The notes: a model not told the origin generated them from the sequence alone. A DNA stretch of 64,000 bases from CBDCGS01 sp965216915 (GCA_965216915.1 CBDCGS010000010.1:434001-498000); one strand, 5' to 3'. Shown: positions 9,201 through 17,567, counted from the stretch's first letter. Program-made: numbers and translations.

Positions 9201-9576
9201 GGATGGCGTGCTCTCGGTTGCCGATGGCCGCCTCGCCGCCGAGGGGCCGGGGCGGCTGCAGATCACCTCGCCCGAGTTGCCGGCGCTGCTCGGCGACCGC
9301 GAGGACACGGTCGGCCTCATGATCGAGGCGCTGGAGGATTTTCATTTCGAGGTTCTCGATCTCTCGATCGACAAGGACGCCGATGGGCGCGGTCACGCGC
9401 GCATTCGCCTGACGGGAAACAATCCGGCGGTGCTCGACGGCCATCCGTTCGTCTTCAACATCAACGTCGAGACCGATGTCGACCGTCTTGCCGAGGTGCT
9501 CGCGCGCGCCTACTCGATTGCCGAGGACGCGCTCGCCTGGGGTCTGCGCCGGGGTGCGCTCGGCGGCGGCGAGTGA
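6202..9576 (+). CDS. ydbH: YdbH-family AsmA-like intermembrane lipid transport protein
   Basis: 1124 residues. A basic N-terminus precedes one membrane helix at about 18-38 (RILLLVLALLALALGGLWL). The remaining ~1080 residues are long repetitive beta-rich sequence typical of AsmA/TamB/YdbH bridge proteins (GLEITDLAVEG, GTLAARGRITWEDG). The C-terminus resembles the YdbH domain, with VLDGHPFVFNINVETDVD. In E. coli, YdbH works with TamB and YhdP in phospholipid transport to the outer membrane and binds the lipoprotein YnbE. The next two genes are ynbE- and ydbL-like, which supports the call strongly. Confidence 0.9.
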   Translation: MTSTLEIDPLPHRRRRRWWRILLLVLALLALALGGLWLARIPLAEALAPRVVAGQGMTIRALTITRLDFSGLEITDLAVEGETPLTVETVRLAYTVGGLRDGQIDTAEVRGLALALDLTKQRDGEPFTLPALPVRRATIADSRVAVTTPLGEIAAWFEGEAMVEEGGMLAATLDLAVAHDDGRIDGAAALTIAPDGRISGSLAIDEGTVVRPFGAVRGLAGEARFAMSEAGIEELDAALTYAALTFQDRTFEPGRLRARLVEGRLEAEGTAVWPGGNVAFEAAGDPAAEPLSVAFAARGTVDAAAAAAALPALEIGAGEIRFDVVGDVADAASLGASDLAGWLERVALTGSIGLNAERIMVPGLAPVAALASEAELVVAGGAALVELVQLDLAGLTLPDAFLADLPPDLRSFAAGGHTIRAIAHGGDVPALLVTAAADGVVAELRTGVSWVQEARTFAGAIDGQVMLGPDFAPRAIRLADLALDLGALRIGASEAAGTMRGRDIAIDLADDREAVTVAVAALTAAFDEILLGDAGGAGTVAANGLAVSLSRAPADGWALQTLEAGSLVVNAESLRLGDLRGRGLFTLLSLTGDASGAAARAQLIGRVEGTLASGATVDVVLDLGAALSLADQTLTARPQRGEITLQALDWPGLARLGAPASLALARDAGVITAALDGPGIEVALGFAPFALDLRDLPGGEAPLAAAVAFDQLDVVGQVPGTLRVAYQGLDARVPAYQVVLENGTGTADWSPEGGALTLTFPRLAHTATPAWVTPLGGRAELSLAGETATIALDLQGADGRFGVSVTGTGDLAAQRGEARVTMAPLSFGPGALRPADIAPAASTLLEDVEGTLAARGRITWEDGAIKPLIEVSLDGVGLSAGGVESRDMTGVLTIAGLDPPTTPRGQRLTGTLHVADFDPIPLALTFHLRGDRRVALEVLTAELLGGGIRVEDALLDPVARTGAMTVEARALDLETLLTRLDVEGVAGTGKLTGRMPLAFEDGVLSVADGRLAAEGPGRLQITSPELPALLGDREDTVGLMIEALEDFHFEVLDLSIDKDADGRGHARIRLTGNNPAVLDGHPFVFNINVETDVDRLAEVLARAYSIAEDALAWGLRRGALGGGE

Positions 9577-9651
9577 TGGAGCGGCGCGAAGGTCGCTTGG
9601 GTTTCGCCGCGAAGCCGGGTAAGACTCGGGCCTAACGGAGGGGCCTGACGC

Positions 9652-9876
9652 ATGCCAACGCACGACCGGTGGTTCAGCCGCGCCGTCCCGCTGGGCGGGT
9701 GGGGTTTGCTCTTGATGGCGACGCTCGCAGTGCTTGCGGCGTGCGAGCCGACGGTGCGTGTCGAAGCGCCGCGCGAGCCCATTACCATCAACCTCAACAT
9801 CAAGCTCGACGCAGACGTGCGCGTCCGCCTCGAGGAGGTCGCGGAGGAAGATGTCAAAACCAATCCGATTTTCTAG
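9652..9876 (+). CDS. ynbE: YnbE-like outer-membrane lipoprotein
   Basis: 74 residues. The signal sequence ends in a lipobox around VLAAC, followed by EPTVRVEAPREPITINLNIK, which is diagnostic of YnbE. YnbE stacks with the C-terminus of YdbH to complete an intermembrane lipid bridge. It starts 76 nt after ydbH and overlaps ydbL by 26 nt, so it is an operon member. Confidence 0.9.
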   Translation: MPTHDRWFSRAVPLGGWGLLLMATLAVLAACEPTVRVEAPREPITINLNIKLDADVRVRLEEVAEEDVKTNPIF

Positions 9877-10222
9877 GCGCGCCGGGGTCGCGGCGCTCAG
9901 TCTGGCGCTGTGCCTCGCGGTGTTCGCGGCGTGGCCGGGCGCAGGCGCTGCCGACGGCCTGCTCGACGGCCCGCGCGCCCAGGGCCAGGTTGCCGAGCGC
10001 TTTGACGGCTATGCCGTGGTGCGCGACCCCAACGCGCCGGCGAGCGTGCACGATCTCGTTGCGGACGTGAACGCGAAGCGCGCTGAGCTCTACCGCCAGC
10101 GGGCGGCGTCAGAGGGCGTCTCCGCGGAGGCGGTGGGCCGTGTCTATGCGCCGGAGATTTTCGAGGCGGCACCGCCCGGCACGCATTTCATCGCCGAGGA
10201 CGGCGGGGTCGTGCGCAAGTAG
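9851..10222 (+). CDS. ydbL: YdbL-like periplasmic protein (DUF1318)
   Basis: 123 residues from ATG 9851, inside the end of ynbE. A signal peptide ends near GAGAADG. The mature part has the DUF1318 pattern, DLVADVNAKRAELYRQRA then AEAVGRVYAPEIFEAAP. In enterobacteria YdbL accompanies YdbH and YnbE and is thought to help their assembly. The upstream extension of this frame is only a shadow of ynbE. Confidence 0.9.
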   Translation: MSKPIRFSRRAGVAALSLALCLAVFAAWPGAGAADGLLDGPRAQGQVAERFDGYAVVRDPNAPASVHDLVADVNAKRAELYRQRAASEGVSAEAVGRVYAPEIFEAAPPGTHFIAEDGGVVRK

Positions 10223-10250
10223 GCGCGGCTCTGGAGGAGGTTTGGCACAA

Positions 10251-10584
10251 GCGGACGTGGCGGAACTGGCAGACGCAACGGACTTAAGCTGTTGAGCCTT
10301 CGCGGGGAAACCCGCGGAGTGTCGCCGCTCAAATTCGGGGAAACCTCAGCGGGTCGTGCCGGTGGCAATCCCGAGCCAAGCCCGCCGAGCCGCGCGCGGT
10401 TCGGTGTGGACGGTGTAGAGACTAGACGGGCGGCGCCTAAGGCGGGCCACGCGGCCGGCTAGGGCGAAGGGATAGTCCAGACCCCAAACGCGCAACCCTT
10501 GAGGCGCGGCGGTGAAAGCCGTGGTGGGTACGAAAATCCGTTTCCCGGAAGGGAGTGAGGGTTCGAGTCCCTCCGTCCGCACCA
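10251..10584 (+). tRNA. tRNA-Leu(UAA), interrupted by a group I intron
   Basis: Exon 1 is 10251-10285 and exon 2 is 10533-10584. Joined they give an 87-nt tRNA with acceptor gcggacg/cgtccgc, the variable arm of a leucine tRNA, a T arm (ggttcgagtcc) and encoded CCA. The spliced anticodon loop reads cttaaaa, so the anticodon is UAA. The break falls directly after U34, the position used by the cyanobacterial and plastid tRNA-Leu intron. Confidence 0.93.
10286..10532 (+). other. Group I self-splicing intron in tRNA-Leu(UAA)
   Basis: 247 nt. P1 forms from cttaa (10283-10287) with ttgag (10292-10296) and puts a U-G wobble exactly at the 5' splice site. Core elements are visible in order: ttcggggaaacc (P region, about 10334), ggcaatcccgagccaagc (Q, 10364), agagactagacgg (R, 10417) and gatagtcc (S, 10471). 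P7 pairs gacta (10420-10424) with tagtc (10473-10477). The intron ends in G (10532). It is too short to encode a homing endonuclease. Confidence 0.92.
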
Positions 10585-10821
10585 CCTTATCCTTGCAGTC
10601 ATACGGACCGCCGCGGCCTCCGCGATGGGTGCCTGTGCCGGCACGCTTTGACGACGAGCGCCCGAACAAGAAGACAATGTCGAAGAGACCGTGCCAAGGG
10701 TGTGCCCATCGAAATTCTCATGCGACCACGATAATGTAGCGATGGTCACAGCGCGCGTTCTGCGGCCGATATAGACAACGACATTGCTTAGACGAGTGAA
10801 TCTATTGGGGAGACGCTTACG

Positions 10822-11166
10822 ATGAAACTCATGGCGTTCGCGGCGGCTACTGCATTGACCACGGCTCTTGCGGCCGGATCGGCGCAAGCTGCCGACGACT
10901 TCTCGACGCTCGAAACCGTGCCGAGCGCACCGCTTAGTGCTGCCGAGATGGGCGAGGTGGTCGGTGCCCTCACGCTCTTTCGTGTGACGAGCACCAGCAC
11001 CACCGGCTCCAACACATTGTCGCTTTCGGAGACGACGCTCAGCACCTCGTCGTCGCGGGATCTTGGCATCGGGTTGACGGCGCCTCACAAGGTCTGCCCA
11101 GCGCCGAGCACCTGTGGCAAGGCCGGTAGGTTGACCGGCTGGTCGAGCTTCGGCGCCGGCTCCTAA
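10822..11166 (+). CDS. Small secreted Ser/Thr-rich protein
   Basis: 114 residues behind a ggggag ribosome site. A clear signal peptide cleaves after SAQA. The mature part has APLSAAEMGEVVGA, a Ser/Thr-rich stretch and two cysteines near the end (KVCPAPSTCGK), which may form a disulfide. No family recognised. It stands alone between the tRNA and a convergent cyclase gene. Confidence 0.6.
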   Translation: MKLMAFAAATALTTALAAGSAQAADDFSTLETVPSAPLSAAEMGEVVGALTLFRVTSTSTTGSNTLSLSETTLSTSSSRDLGIGLTAPHKVCPAPSTCGKAGRLTGWSSFGAGS

Positions 11167-11191
11167 GCGAAACGGCGCGGACACACAGACT

Positions 11192-11218
11192 TGAGCATGT
11201 CACGTTCGCTCATGCTCA
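11192..11218. terminator. Hairpin between convergent genes
   Basis: A perfect 8-bp inverted repeat (tgagcatg / catgctca) with an 11-nt loop lies between the 3' ends of two convergent genes. A shared bidirectional terminator fits the position, but no T-tract is present. Confidence 0.4.
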
Positions 11219-11292
11219 GGCGACATGCTCTCTCTCATAGGAAATGACGCAAATGCGTCGTCGCAGGTGATTCCACCTGCTCGGGATTTGCG

Positions 11293-13065
11293 CTAATCCG
11301 GTATGCCGACGGCCTTGAGCGCCTCGGTGAAATGCGCGCGGTCTGCCTCGCCGGCGAACGGCGCTGAGTGCATCACGCGCTTGAGCGAGAGCTTCGGCGC
11401 CAGCCTGAAGGCCTCTTCCGCGTGGGTCTTGGCGGCCGCATCTTGGCCTAGCTTGGCATAGCAGGCGGCCAGAAAGATGTGATGCAGGCCCTGCATCGGT
11501 GAGACACGCTTGAACGCCGCGATCGCCTCTTCGTAGCGCCGCGCCACGAAGAGCGCGCGCCCGAGATGGTTGGCGCGCCGATCGGCGCCGCTCGGATCGA
11601 GGCGCATCGCCTTTTCGATCCACTCCGCGGCTTCGTTGGGCGAGCCGAGATAGGTCAGCAGCTCGCCGCGCTGCGAGACGATGCGCGGATCGTTCGGCAC
11701 GAGCGCGAAGGCGCGGTCTTGATGAAACTGCGCGCGCTCCGCATCGTCATACATATAGAAGTTGATGTCGGCGAGGATGCGATGACACTCGATGTCATCG
11801 GCCTTGAGGCGGTCCATCGCGTCCGACATGACGCCGCCGGCCTCGATCAGATCATCCAGCGACTTGCCGAAACCGTTGACCCACGACTGGCCGATGATGC
11901 AGGTGCGCCACGCGTAGCCTTGGCCGAAATCGGGATCGAGCGCGATTGCCTTCTCGGCCATCTCGAGCGCCTTCTCGTTGGCCTCCGGCGAGCGGCGGTA
12001 GTGGAGATCCTTCGCGCGCAGCAGATAGTCGTAGGCCGCCATGTTGTCCGGCGGCTTGCGCTTGGCGCTCTCGAGCTGCGCGGCTTCCAGGTGTCGTGGC
12101 AGCGCCGCGACGATCATCTGGGTGATCTCGTCCTGCAGCGCGAACACGTCGTCGAGATCGCGGTCGTAGCGCTCGGCCCAGAGGTGGTGCCCGTTCTCTG
12201 CCTCGATGAGCTGCACGGTGATGCGCACGCGGTTGCCGGCCTTGCGCACGCTGCCCTCGACCACGTAGCTCACGCCGAGCTCGCGCGCGATCTGCTTTAT
12301 GTCGACCGCCGTGCCCCTGTAGACGAAGGTGGAGTTGCGCGCGATCACGAAGAGCTCGGGATAGCGCGAGAGCTCGGTGATGATGTCTTCGGTGATGCCG
12401 TCGGCGAAATACTCCTGATCCGGATCGCGGCTCATATTGTCGAAGGGCAGCACCGCGATGGCGGGGTTGCTGGCCTGCGGTGCTGGTGTGGCGGCAGCGG
12501 CCGCACGCGACGCCGTTTCGCCGACCCCTGGCGGTGCGCCCTGGCTCACCCGATAGACATGCACGGGCTCCTTGATGTTCTTGGCTTGCTTCGGGCCGAG
12601 GTCCTCGAAGATGACGTCGAGGCGGCCATGCACCTGCCGGTAGACATCCTCCGACACGAACACGTCACCCGGCGCGGCGAGCGCCTGCAGGCGCGCGGCG
12701 ATGTTCACGCCGTCGCCGAAGATGTCGTCGCCGTCGATAATCACCTCGCCAAGATTGATGCCGACGCGAAACTCCATGCGCCGCTCCTCCGGCGCTTCGT
12801 CGTTGCGGCGCTTGAGCTCCGCCTGCACGCCGACGGCGCATTGCACCGCCTCGATGCAGCTCGAGAATTCGGCAAGGATGCTGTCGCCGGCGGTGCCGAC
12901 CACGCGCCCGCCATGGTCGCAGATTTGCGGATCGATCAGCTGCTCGCGATGGGCCTTGAGCGCGGCCAAGGTGCCGGCCTCGTCGAGGCCCATGAGGCGT
13001 GACCAGCCGACAACGTCGGCGGAGACGATCGCCGCAAGCCTCCGTTTGACCTTCTCTTCACGCAC
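11293..13065 (-). CDS. Class III adenylate/guanylate cyclase with TolB-like and TPR regions
   Basis: 590 residues. Residues 1-175 are a class III cyclase domain: metal-binding Asp in IVSADVVGWSRLM, the second Asp in GTAGDSILAEF, and FRVGINLGEVI with GDGVNIAARLQ. Residues 200-330 resemble the TolB/FlgO-type domain (IAVLPFDNMSRDPDQEYFADG) found in many rhizobial and rhodospirillal cyclases. The rest is TPR-like (AIALDPDFGQGYAW, AMRLDPSGADRR). The protein probably makes cyclic nucleotide in response to an unknown cue. No transmembrane segment is seen. Confidence 0.88.
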   Translation of the reverse strand: MREEKVKRRLAAIVSADVVGWSRLMGLDEAGTLAALKAHREQLIDPQICDHGGRVVGTAGDSILAEFSSCIEAVQCAVGVQAELKRRNDEAPEERRMEFRVGINLGEVIIDGDDIFGDGVNIAARLQALAAPGDVFVSEDVYRQVHGRLDVIFEDLGPKQAKNIKEPVHVYRVSQGAPPGVGETASRAAAAATPAPQASNPAIAVLPFDNMSRDPDQEYFADGITEDIITELSRYPELFVIARNSTFVYRGTAVDIKQIARELGVSYVVEGSVRKAGNRVRITVQLIEAENGHHLWAERYDRDLDDVFALQDEITQMIVAALPRHLEAAQLESAKRKPPDNMAAYDYLLRAKDLHYRRSPEANEKALEMAEKAIALDPDFGQGYAWRTCIIGQSWVNGFGKSLDDLIEAGGVMSDAMDRLKADDIECHRILADINFYMYDDAERAQFHQDRAFALVPNDPRIVSQRGELLTYLGSPNEAAEWIEKAMRLDPSGADRRANHLGRALFVARRYEEAIAAFKRVSPMQGLHHIFLAACYAKLGQDAAAKTHAEEAFRLAPKLSLKRVMHSAPFAGEADRAHFTEALKAVGIPD

Positions 13066-13234
13066 GCACGTCTGTCCGACAATGGTGGAAATCCGCGCGC
13101 ACTCTACCGCAAAAGCCTGCGCAAGGTTTAATGGCTTTGTGGCCTAACGCGCAGTTGATGCGTTGGCCGCCCCCACACCGAGTGCTAGCGTATCTCGACG
13201 GATAGAACCTGCGGCTGATGATGGCGTGTGACCT

Positions 13235-14245
13235 GTGATTCCGGCAATCGACATCGGCCCGCTGCGCGCGGGCGACGCGGCAGGCGCGCGCCGGGTTGCA
13301 GGCGAGGTCGGCGCGGCGTGCCGCGGCGTCGGGTTCTTCTATGCGCAGAACCACGGCGTGCCGGACCCCGTGATCGCCGGGGCCTACGAGGCGGCAGCGC
13401 GCTTCCATGCGTTGCCCGCCGGTGACAAGGCGCGCTACCACATCGCGCGCTCGCGCAACCACCGCGGCTACGTGCCGCCGGGCGAGGAGGATTACGGCAC
13501 CGAGCCCGGCATCGGCCGCAAGGAGGCGTTCGATCTTGCCGCCGATCTGTCGCCGGACGATCCGGATTACGTGCGCGGCTATCGCTTTCTCGGGCCCAAT
13601 GTGTGGCCCGACGTGCCTGGCTTCCGCCGGGCGGTGAGCACCTACTACGACGCCGTCATCGCGCTCGGGCGCGACCTCTTTCGCGGCTTCGCGCTGGCGC
13701 TCGACCTGCCTGAGGACTCGTTCGACGCTTTCATCCAGAAGCCGACCGCGAACCTGCGGCTTCTCCACTATCCCGCGACCGCCGATGGCGCGGGCGGCCT
13801 CGGCATTGGATCACACACCGATTCCGAGTGCTTTACCATGCTGCACCAGACGAAGCCCGGCCTGCAGGTGATGGATGTCGGCGACCGCTGGATCGACGTG
13901 CCGCCACGCCCCGACCTGTTCGTCGTGAATGTTGGGGACACGCTCGAGACCTGGACCAACGGCGTCTTCAAGTCGGGCCCCCACCGGGTGGTCGAGATCG
14001 CCGAGGAGCGGTTCTCGCTGCCGCTCTTCTTCGGCGCCGATTTCGACGCGCGCATCGAGCCGCTCGCGCCCTTCGTCACGCCGGCGCGTCCGCGCGCCTA
14101 TGCCGGCTTCGTCTCGGGCGCGCACAAGCTCTCGGAGTACGCCAAGGGCTTCCGGTACCTGCAAGAGCTGCACCGCCGCGGTGCGATCGCGCTCGAAACC
14201 GATCCGGCTGAGCCGATGCGCTACATGCGCGGTGGCGACGGCTAG
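13235..14245 (+). CDS. Isopenicillin N synthase-like Fe(II)/2-oxoglutarate oxygenase
   Basis: 336 residues, GTG start. The N-terminal domain is visible as GFFYAQNHGVPDPVIA. The metal site is His and Asp in GIGSHTDSECFTML with the distal His in KSGPHRVV; the Arg two residues on is placed to bind the co-substrate. Members oxidise small molecules; the substrate here cannot be read. It begins a tight same-strand run (13 nt to the next oxygenase, then a dehydrogenase), suggesting one catabolic or modification pathway. Confidence 0.88.
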   Translation: MIPAIDIGPLRAGDAAGARRVAGEVGAACRGVGFFYAQNHGVPDPVIAGAYEAAARFHALPAGDKARYHIARSRNHRGYVPPGEEDYGTEPGIGRKEAFDLAADLSPDDPDYVRGYRFLGPNVWPDVPGFRRAVSTYYDAVIALGRDLFRGFALALDLPEDSFDAFIQKPTANLRLLHYPATADGAGGLGIGSHTDSECFTMLHQTKPGLQVMDVGDRWIDVPPRPDLFVVNVGDTLETWTNGVFKSGPHRVVEIAEERFSLPLFFGADFDARIEPLAPFVTPARPRAYAGFVSGAHKLSEYAKGFRYLQELHRRGAIALETDPAEPMRYMRGGDG

Positions 14246-14258
14246 GAGGGATCGCCCG

Positions 14259-15068
14259 ATGCCCGTCTCGACCGAGGACATCGCGGCCTATGCGCGGGAC
14301 GGTGTCGTGTGCCTGCGCGCCGTGGTGCCGCCGGCGTGGATCGACCGGCTTCGCCTTGCCGTCGAGGCCGACATGGCCGAGCCCGGCCCCGACGTTGAGA
14401 TCTACACCAAGGCGGGCGACCCCGGGCTTTTCTTCAACGACTTCGACCTCGCCCGCCGCTGGCCCGACCTCGACGCCTTCGTGCGCGAGGGGCCGCTCGG
14501 CGCGGTCGCCGGCGCGCTGATGGGGGCACGCGCGGTGACCTTTTTCGTCGACCAAATGTTCGCCAAGGAGCCGGGCACCGAAGGCCTGACCCACTGGCAC
14601 CAGGACCAGCCCTACATGGCGGTCGAGGGCTGGCAGTTCTGCTCGAGCTGGCTGCCGCTCGACCCGGTGACGCGCGAGACCACCCTCGAGTTCGTGCGCG
14701 GCTCCCACCGGTGGGGGTTCTACGCGCCGCTCGACAGCTACGTCGACGGCTCCCGCCATCCGGGTTATGGCTACGCGCGGGTGCCTGACATCGAGGCCCG
14801 GCGCGCCGCGCACGACATCGCGGCGTGGGAGCTATCGCCCGGCGATGTGTTGGTCTTTCAGGGCAAGATCCTCCACCAAGGCCGCAACAACCCGACGCGC
14901 GATCTGCGGCGCCGTGCGCTGGTGCATCGCTGGCTCGGCGACGATGCGCGCTACATCCAACGCGATCCGCCGGCCGAGTTTCCGAAGTTTCCGACGGCGC
15001 TTGGAGACGGCGACCGCTTCGATACCGACCCGCAGTTCCCCGTCGTCTGGCGCGGGGATGCGGCGTGA
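14259..15068 (+). CDS. Phytanoyl-CoA dioxygenase-family oxygenase
   Basis: 269 residues from ATG 14259, preceded by taggaggg; the longer frame upstream is a shadow of the previous gene. The PhyH pattern is present: the Fe(II) His/Asp in THWHQDQPYMAVEG, LDPVTRETTLEFVRGSHRWG, and the second His in KILHQGRNNPTRDLRRRAL with an Arg for 2-oxoglutarate. It probably hydroxylates a small molecule handled together with the preceding oxygenase. Confidence 0.88.
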   Translation: MPVSTEDIAAYARDGVVCLRAVVPPAWIDRLRLAVEADMAEPGPDVEIYTKAGDPGLFFNDFDLARRWPDLDAFVREGPLGAVAGALMGARAVTFFVDQMFAKEPGTEGLTHWHQDQPYMAVEGWQFCSSWLPLDPVTRETTLEFVRGSHRWGFYAPLDSYVDGSRHPGYGYARVPDIEARRAAHDIAAWELSPGDVLVFQGKILHQGRNNPTRDLRRRALVHRWLGDDARYIQRDPPAEFPKFPTALGDGDRFDTDPQFPVVWRGDAA

Positions 15069-15130
15069 CAGGCCCGCGCCATCGGTGAGAAGATCGCGCC
15101 CGCCCACTCACCCTGTGACGGAGAGGCAGC

Positions 15131-16051
15131 GTGCGCGCGGTTTTTGTCGATGCGAACGAGACGCTGGCAGCGGTCGCCGAGAGGCTCATCCGCCCGGACG
15201 ATCCGGAGATCGTGATCAACCGCGATCCCGCGGTCAGGCCCGACGAATTACCGGCTCTGCTCGCCGGCGCGGCCACTGCGATTGTCGACCACACCCAGCT
15301 GCCGAGCGCGATCGCGCGCGCCTGTGGCAGCCTCCGGCACGTCGTCTTCCTCGGCACCGGCGCGCGCAGCTACATGGACCCGGAGGCGCTGGCGGATGCC
15401 GGCATCACGGTTCACACCATCAAGGGCTATGGCGACACGGCGGTCGCCGAGTGCACGGTCGCACTCATGTGGGCGGCGGCGAAGGGGCTCGCGGCGATGG
15501 ACCGCGGCATGCGCGCCGGCGCATGGCTGCGCACGGACGGCGTCCAGCTCACCGGCAAGACGCTCGGCTTGGTGGGATTTGGCGGCATCGCGGCCGAGGT
15601 CGCGCGGCTCGCCGGCGGTGCGGGCATGCGTGTGCTCGCTTGGAACCGCACGCCGAGGACCCATGCGGGTGTGCGCTTCGTGGCGCTCGAGGAGCTGTTG
15701 GCCGAGAGTCACGTCGTCTCGCTCCATCTGCTGCTCACCGATGAGACGCGCGGCTTCCTCTCGCGCGAGCGCATCGCGGCGATGCGTCGCGGCACGATCT
15801 TCGTCAACACCGCGCGCGGCGCGCTGGTCGACGAGGCGGCGATGATCGAAGCGCTCGGCACCGGCCAGCTCGGCCATGCCGGTCTCGATGTTTTTGCGGA
15901 AGAGCCGCTGCCCGCCGATCACCCGCTCACGCGCTTGCCCAACGTCACGCTCTCGGCGCACTCGGCCTTTCGCACGCCCGAGGCGAGCGACAATCTGATC
16001 GAGGCGGCGTTCGATCACTGCCGGCGCATCGCCGCCGACGAGGCGGGGTGA
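15131..16051 (+). CDS. D-2-hydroxyacid dehydrogenase
   Basis: 306 residues, GTG start. The Rossmann motif is GLVGFGGIAAEVARLA, and the family signature FVNTARGALVDEAAM contains the substrate Arg region. Catalytic Glu (AEEPLPADHP) and His (LSAHSAFRTPE) follow. It reduces a 2-ketoacid or oxidises a D-2-hydroxyacid with NAD(P). Position 62 nt after two oxygenases suggests it processes their product. Confidence 0.9.
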   Translation: MRAVFVDANETLAAVAERLIRPDDPEIVINRDPAVRPDELPALLAGAATAIVDHTQLPSAIARACGSLRHVVFLGTGARSYMDPEALADAGITVHTIKGYGDTAVAECTVALMWAAAKGLAAMDRGMRAGAWLRTDGVQLTGKTLGLVGFGGIAAEVARLAGGAGMRVLAWNRTPRTHAGVRFVALEELLAESHVVSLHLLLTDETRGFLSRERIAAMRRGTIFVNTARGALVDEAAMIEALGTGQLGHAGLDVFAEEPLPADHPLTRLPNVTLSAHSAFRTPEASDNLIEAAFDHCRRIAADEAG

Positions 16052-16055
16052 CGCG

Positions 16056-17054
16056 GTGCGCGCGCTCCTTGCGGCGGCTGCCTGCGTCGGCCTGACGGTC
16101 GTCGGCGCGGTTTTCTCGGCCTCTGCACCCGACGCCTGGGCTGAGGAGCCGGCGCGCGATGACGCCGTGGCCGAGCGCAGCGCCAACATGATCCACGGGC
16201 TCGCAGTTTCGCCGGGCGGCGACAATGCCGAGGCGCAATATGTCTTGGTCGGCATGGCCGTGCAGGGCCACGCGCCCTCGCAATTCCGCCTCGGCGTGAT
16301 GTACCGCGAGGGCACGGCGGTGTTTCGGGAGCCCGCGCTCGCGGTGAAATGGTTCGGCCGTGCGGCGGCGCAGGGGCATCGCGATGCGCTCGCCCATCTC
16401 GCGATGATGGCCGACGAGGGTGACGGCGCGGCGCATCGAACGCTCGGCGCTCTCTATCGCGACGGGCGCGGGCTCGCGCAGGATCGCGCGGCGGCGGCGG
16501 CACGGTTTCGCGCGGCCGCCGCGCTCGGCGACGTGCCGGCGCTCTTTGCGCTTGCGCGCCTAATGCGCGACGACGCAGAAGGGAGCCCCGCCGATGCGCG
16601 CATCACGCGGGTTCTTCGGCATGTGGCGGCGGACGGCATGGCGGCGGTGCTGCGGAGCGACAAGGCCGCGACGGCGCCCTGGTTGGCCACGGCGGCCGAG
16701 CGCACGCGGGCTGCGCTCGACGGCGCGGAGGCCGATGCGTCCGCGCTCGAGGGGCTCGCCCGCTATTGGCTCGGGCTCATGCATCTGTGGGGCGTGGGCG
16801 TGCTAGTGGATACGGCGGCCGCGCTCGATCATCACTGCGCGGCCGCCGCGGACGGGCTCGACCTCGCGGCCCACAGCTTGGGCCTGTTGTATCTCGAGGG
16901 ACGCGGCGTGCCGCGTGATCTCGCGCGAGCCGAGCGCTGGCTTGCCGAGGCCGCCGCAGCGGGCCACGGGCCGGCGGCGGCGCGCCTATCGGCGCTCGCG
17001 CTCGAGGCGACGCCGGACGGCGCCTCCGCCGCGGCGTGCGGCGCGCGCGGTTGA
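16056..17054 (+). CDS. Secreted Sel1-repeat protein
   Basis: 332 residues, GTG start 4 nt after the dehydrogenase stop. A signal peptide ends near DAWAEEP. Sel1 repeats include SQFRLGVMYREGTAVFREP, AHRTLGALYRDGRGLAQD and AHSLGLLYLEGRGVPRD. It is a likely periplasmic scaffold. Close spacing implies co-transcription with the metabolic genes, but a functional link is unclear. Confidence 0.82.
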   Translation: MRALLAAAACVGLTVVGAVFSASAPDAWAEEPARDDAVAERSANMIHGLAVSPGGDNAEAQYVLVGMAVQGHAPSQFRLGVMYREGTAVFREPALAVKWFGRAAAQGHRDALAHLAMMADEGDGAAHRTLGALYRDGRGLAQDRAAAAARFRAAAALGDVPALFALARLMRDDAEGSPADARITRVLRHVAADGMAAVLRSDKAATAPWLATAAERTRAALDGAEADASALEGLARYWLGLMHLWGVGVLVDTAAALDHHCAAAADGLDLAAHSLGLLYLEGRGVPRDLARAERWLAEAAAAGHGPAAARLSALALEATPDGASAAACGARG

Positions 17055-17070
17055 GGGCGGTGGATTTGCT

Positions 17071-17436
17071 TTAGCCGGAAGGGGGCGGGCTCGACGGGGT
17101 CGTCGGGAACGAGCCCTTGCGAATGCAGCGCACGACGCCGAGGAAACGCCGCTTCATCTCGCTCACCATGTCCCCGTCGCTCGTGCCCGAGAACTCCGGA
17201 AACGCCGCGCGGGCTTCATGGATGAGCTCTGACCCGTCCTGCTCGCCCGTCTGGATCGCGTGGGTCGAGTAGTGCAGGAAGAGCGCGAGATCGAAGTCGT
17301 TTTGGTTGGCATAGGCAGAGCCTGTGCCGCCACGGAACTGCTCGATGAAGGAGGCCGCCTTGCCGCAGGGATAATCGCCTGCCGATGCCGCGGCCGGGAT
17401 GATGACACAGAGGGGAATGAGAAGAATCCAGCGCAT
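17071..17436 (-). CDS. Small secreted protein of unknown function
   Basis: 121 residues with a signal peptide (MRWILLIPLCVIIPAAASAG). The mature protein has two cysteines (DYPCGKAASFIEQF and VVRCIRKG) that may pair. It is helical in character with a Pro/Ser-rich tail. No family recognised. Confidence 0.65.
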   Translation of the reverse strand: MRWILLIPLCVIIPAAASAGDYPCGKAASFIEQFRGGTGSAYANQNDFDLALFLHYSTHAIQTGEQDGSELIHEARAAFPEFSGTSDGDMVSEMKRRFLGVVRCIRKGSFPTTPSSPPPSG

Positions 17437-17567
17437 GGCGCACTATCGCGCGAAGAAGGTTAACACTCAACTACCGAGGGGCCGTCCGGCGCTTGGCGCC
17501 GCAAAGCCCTAGCCGCCGCGGCGCGTCCGCCCGCGGTCGATGCGCAGCGGCGTCAGCCTGCGCCCTC

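Noticed and set aside
7129..9663. 844-residue minus-strand open frame
   Set aside because: It is the shadow of ydbH and shows no family motif; the plus-strand gene has the signal helix, domain pattern and operon partners.
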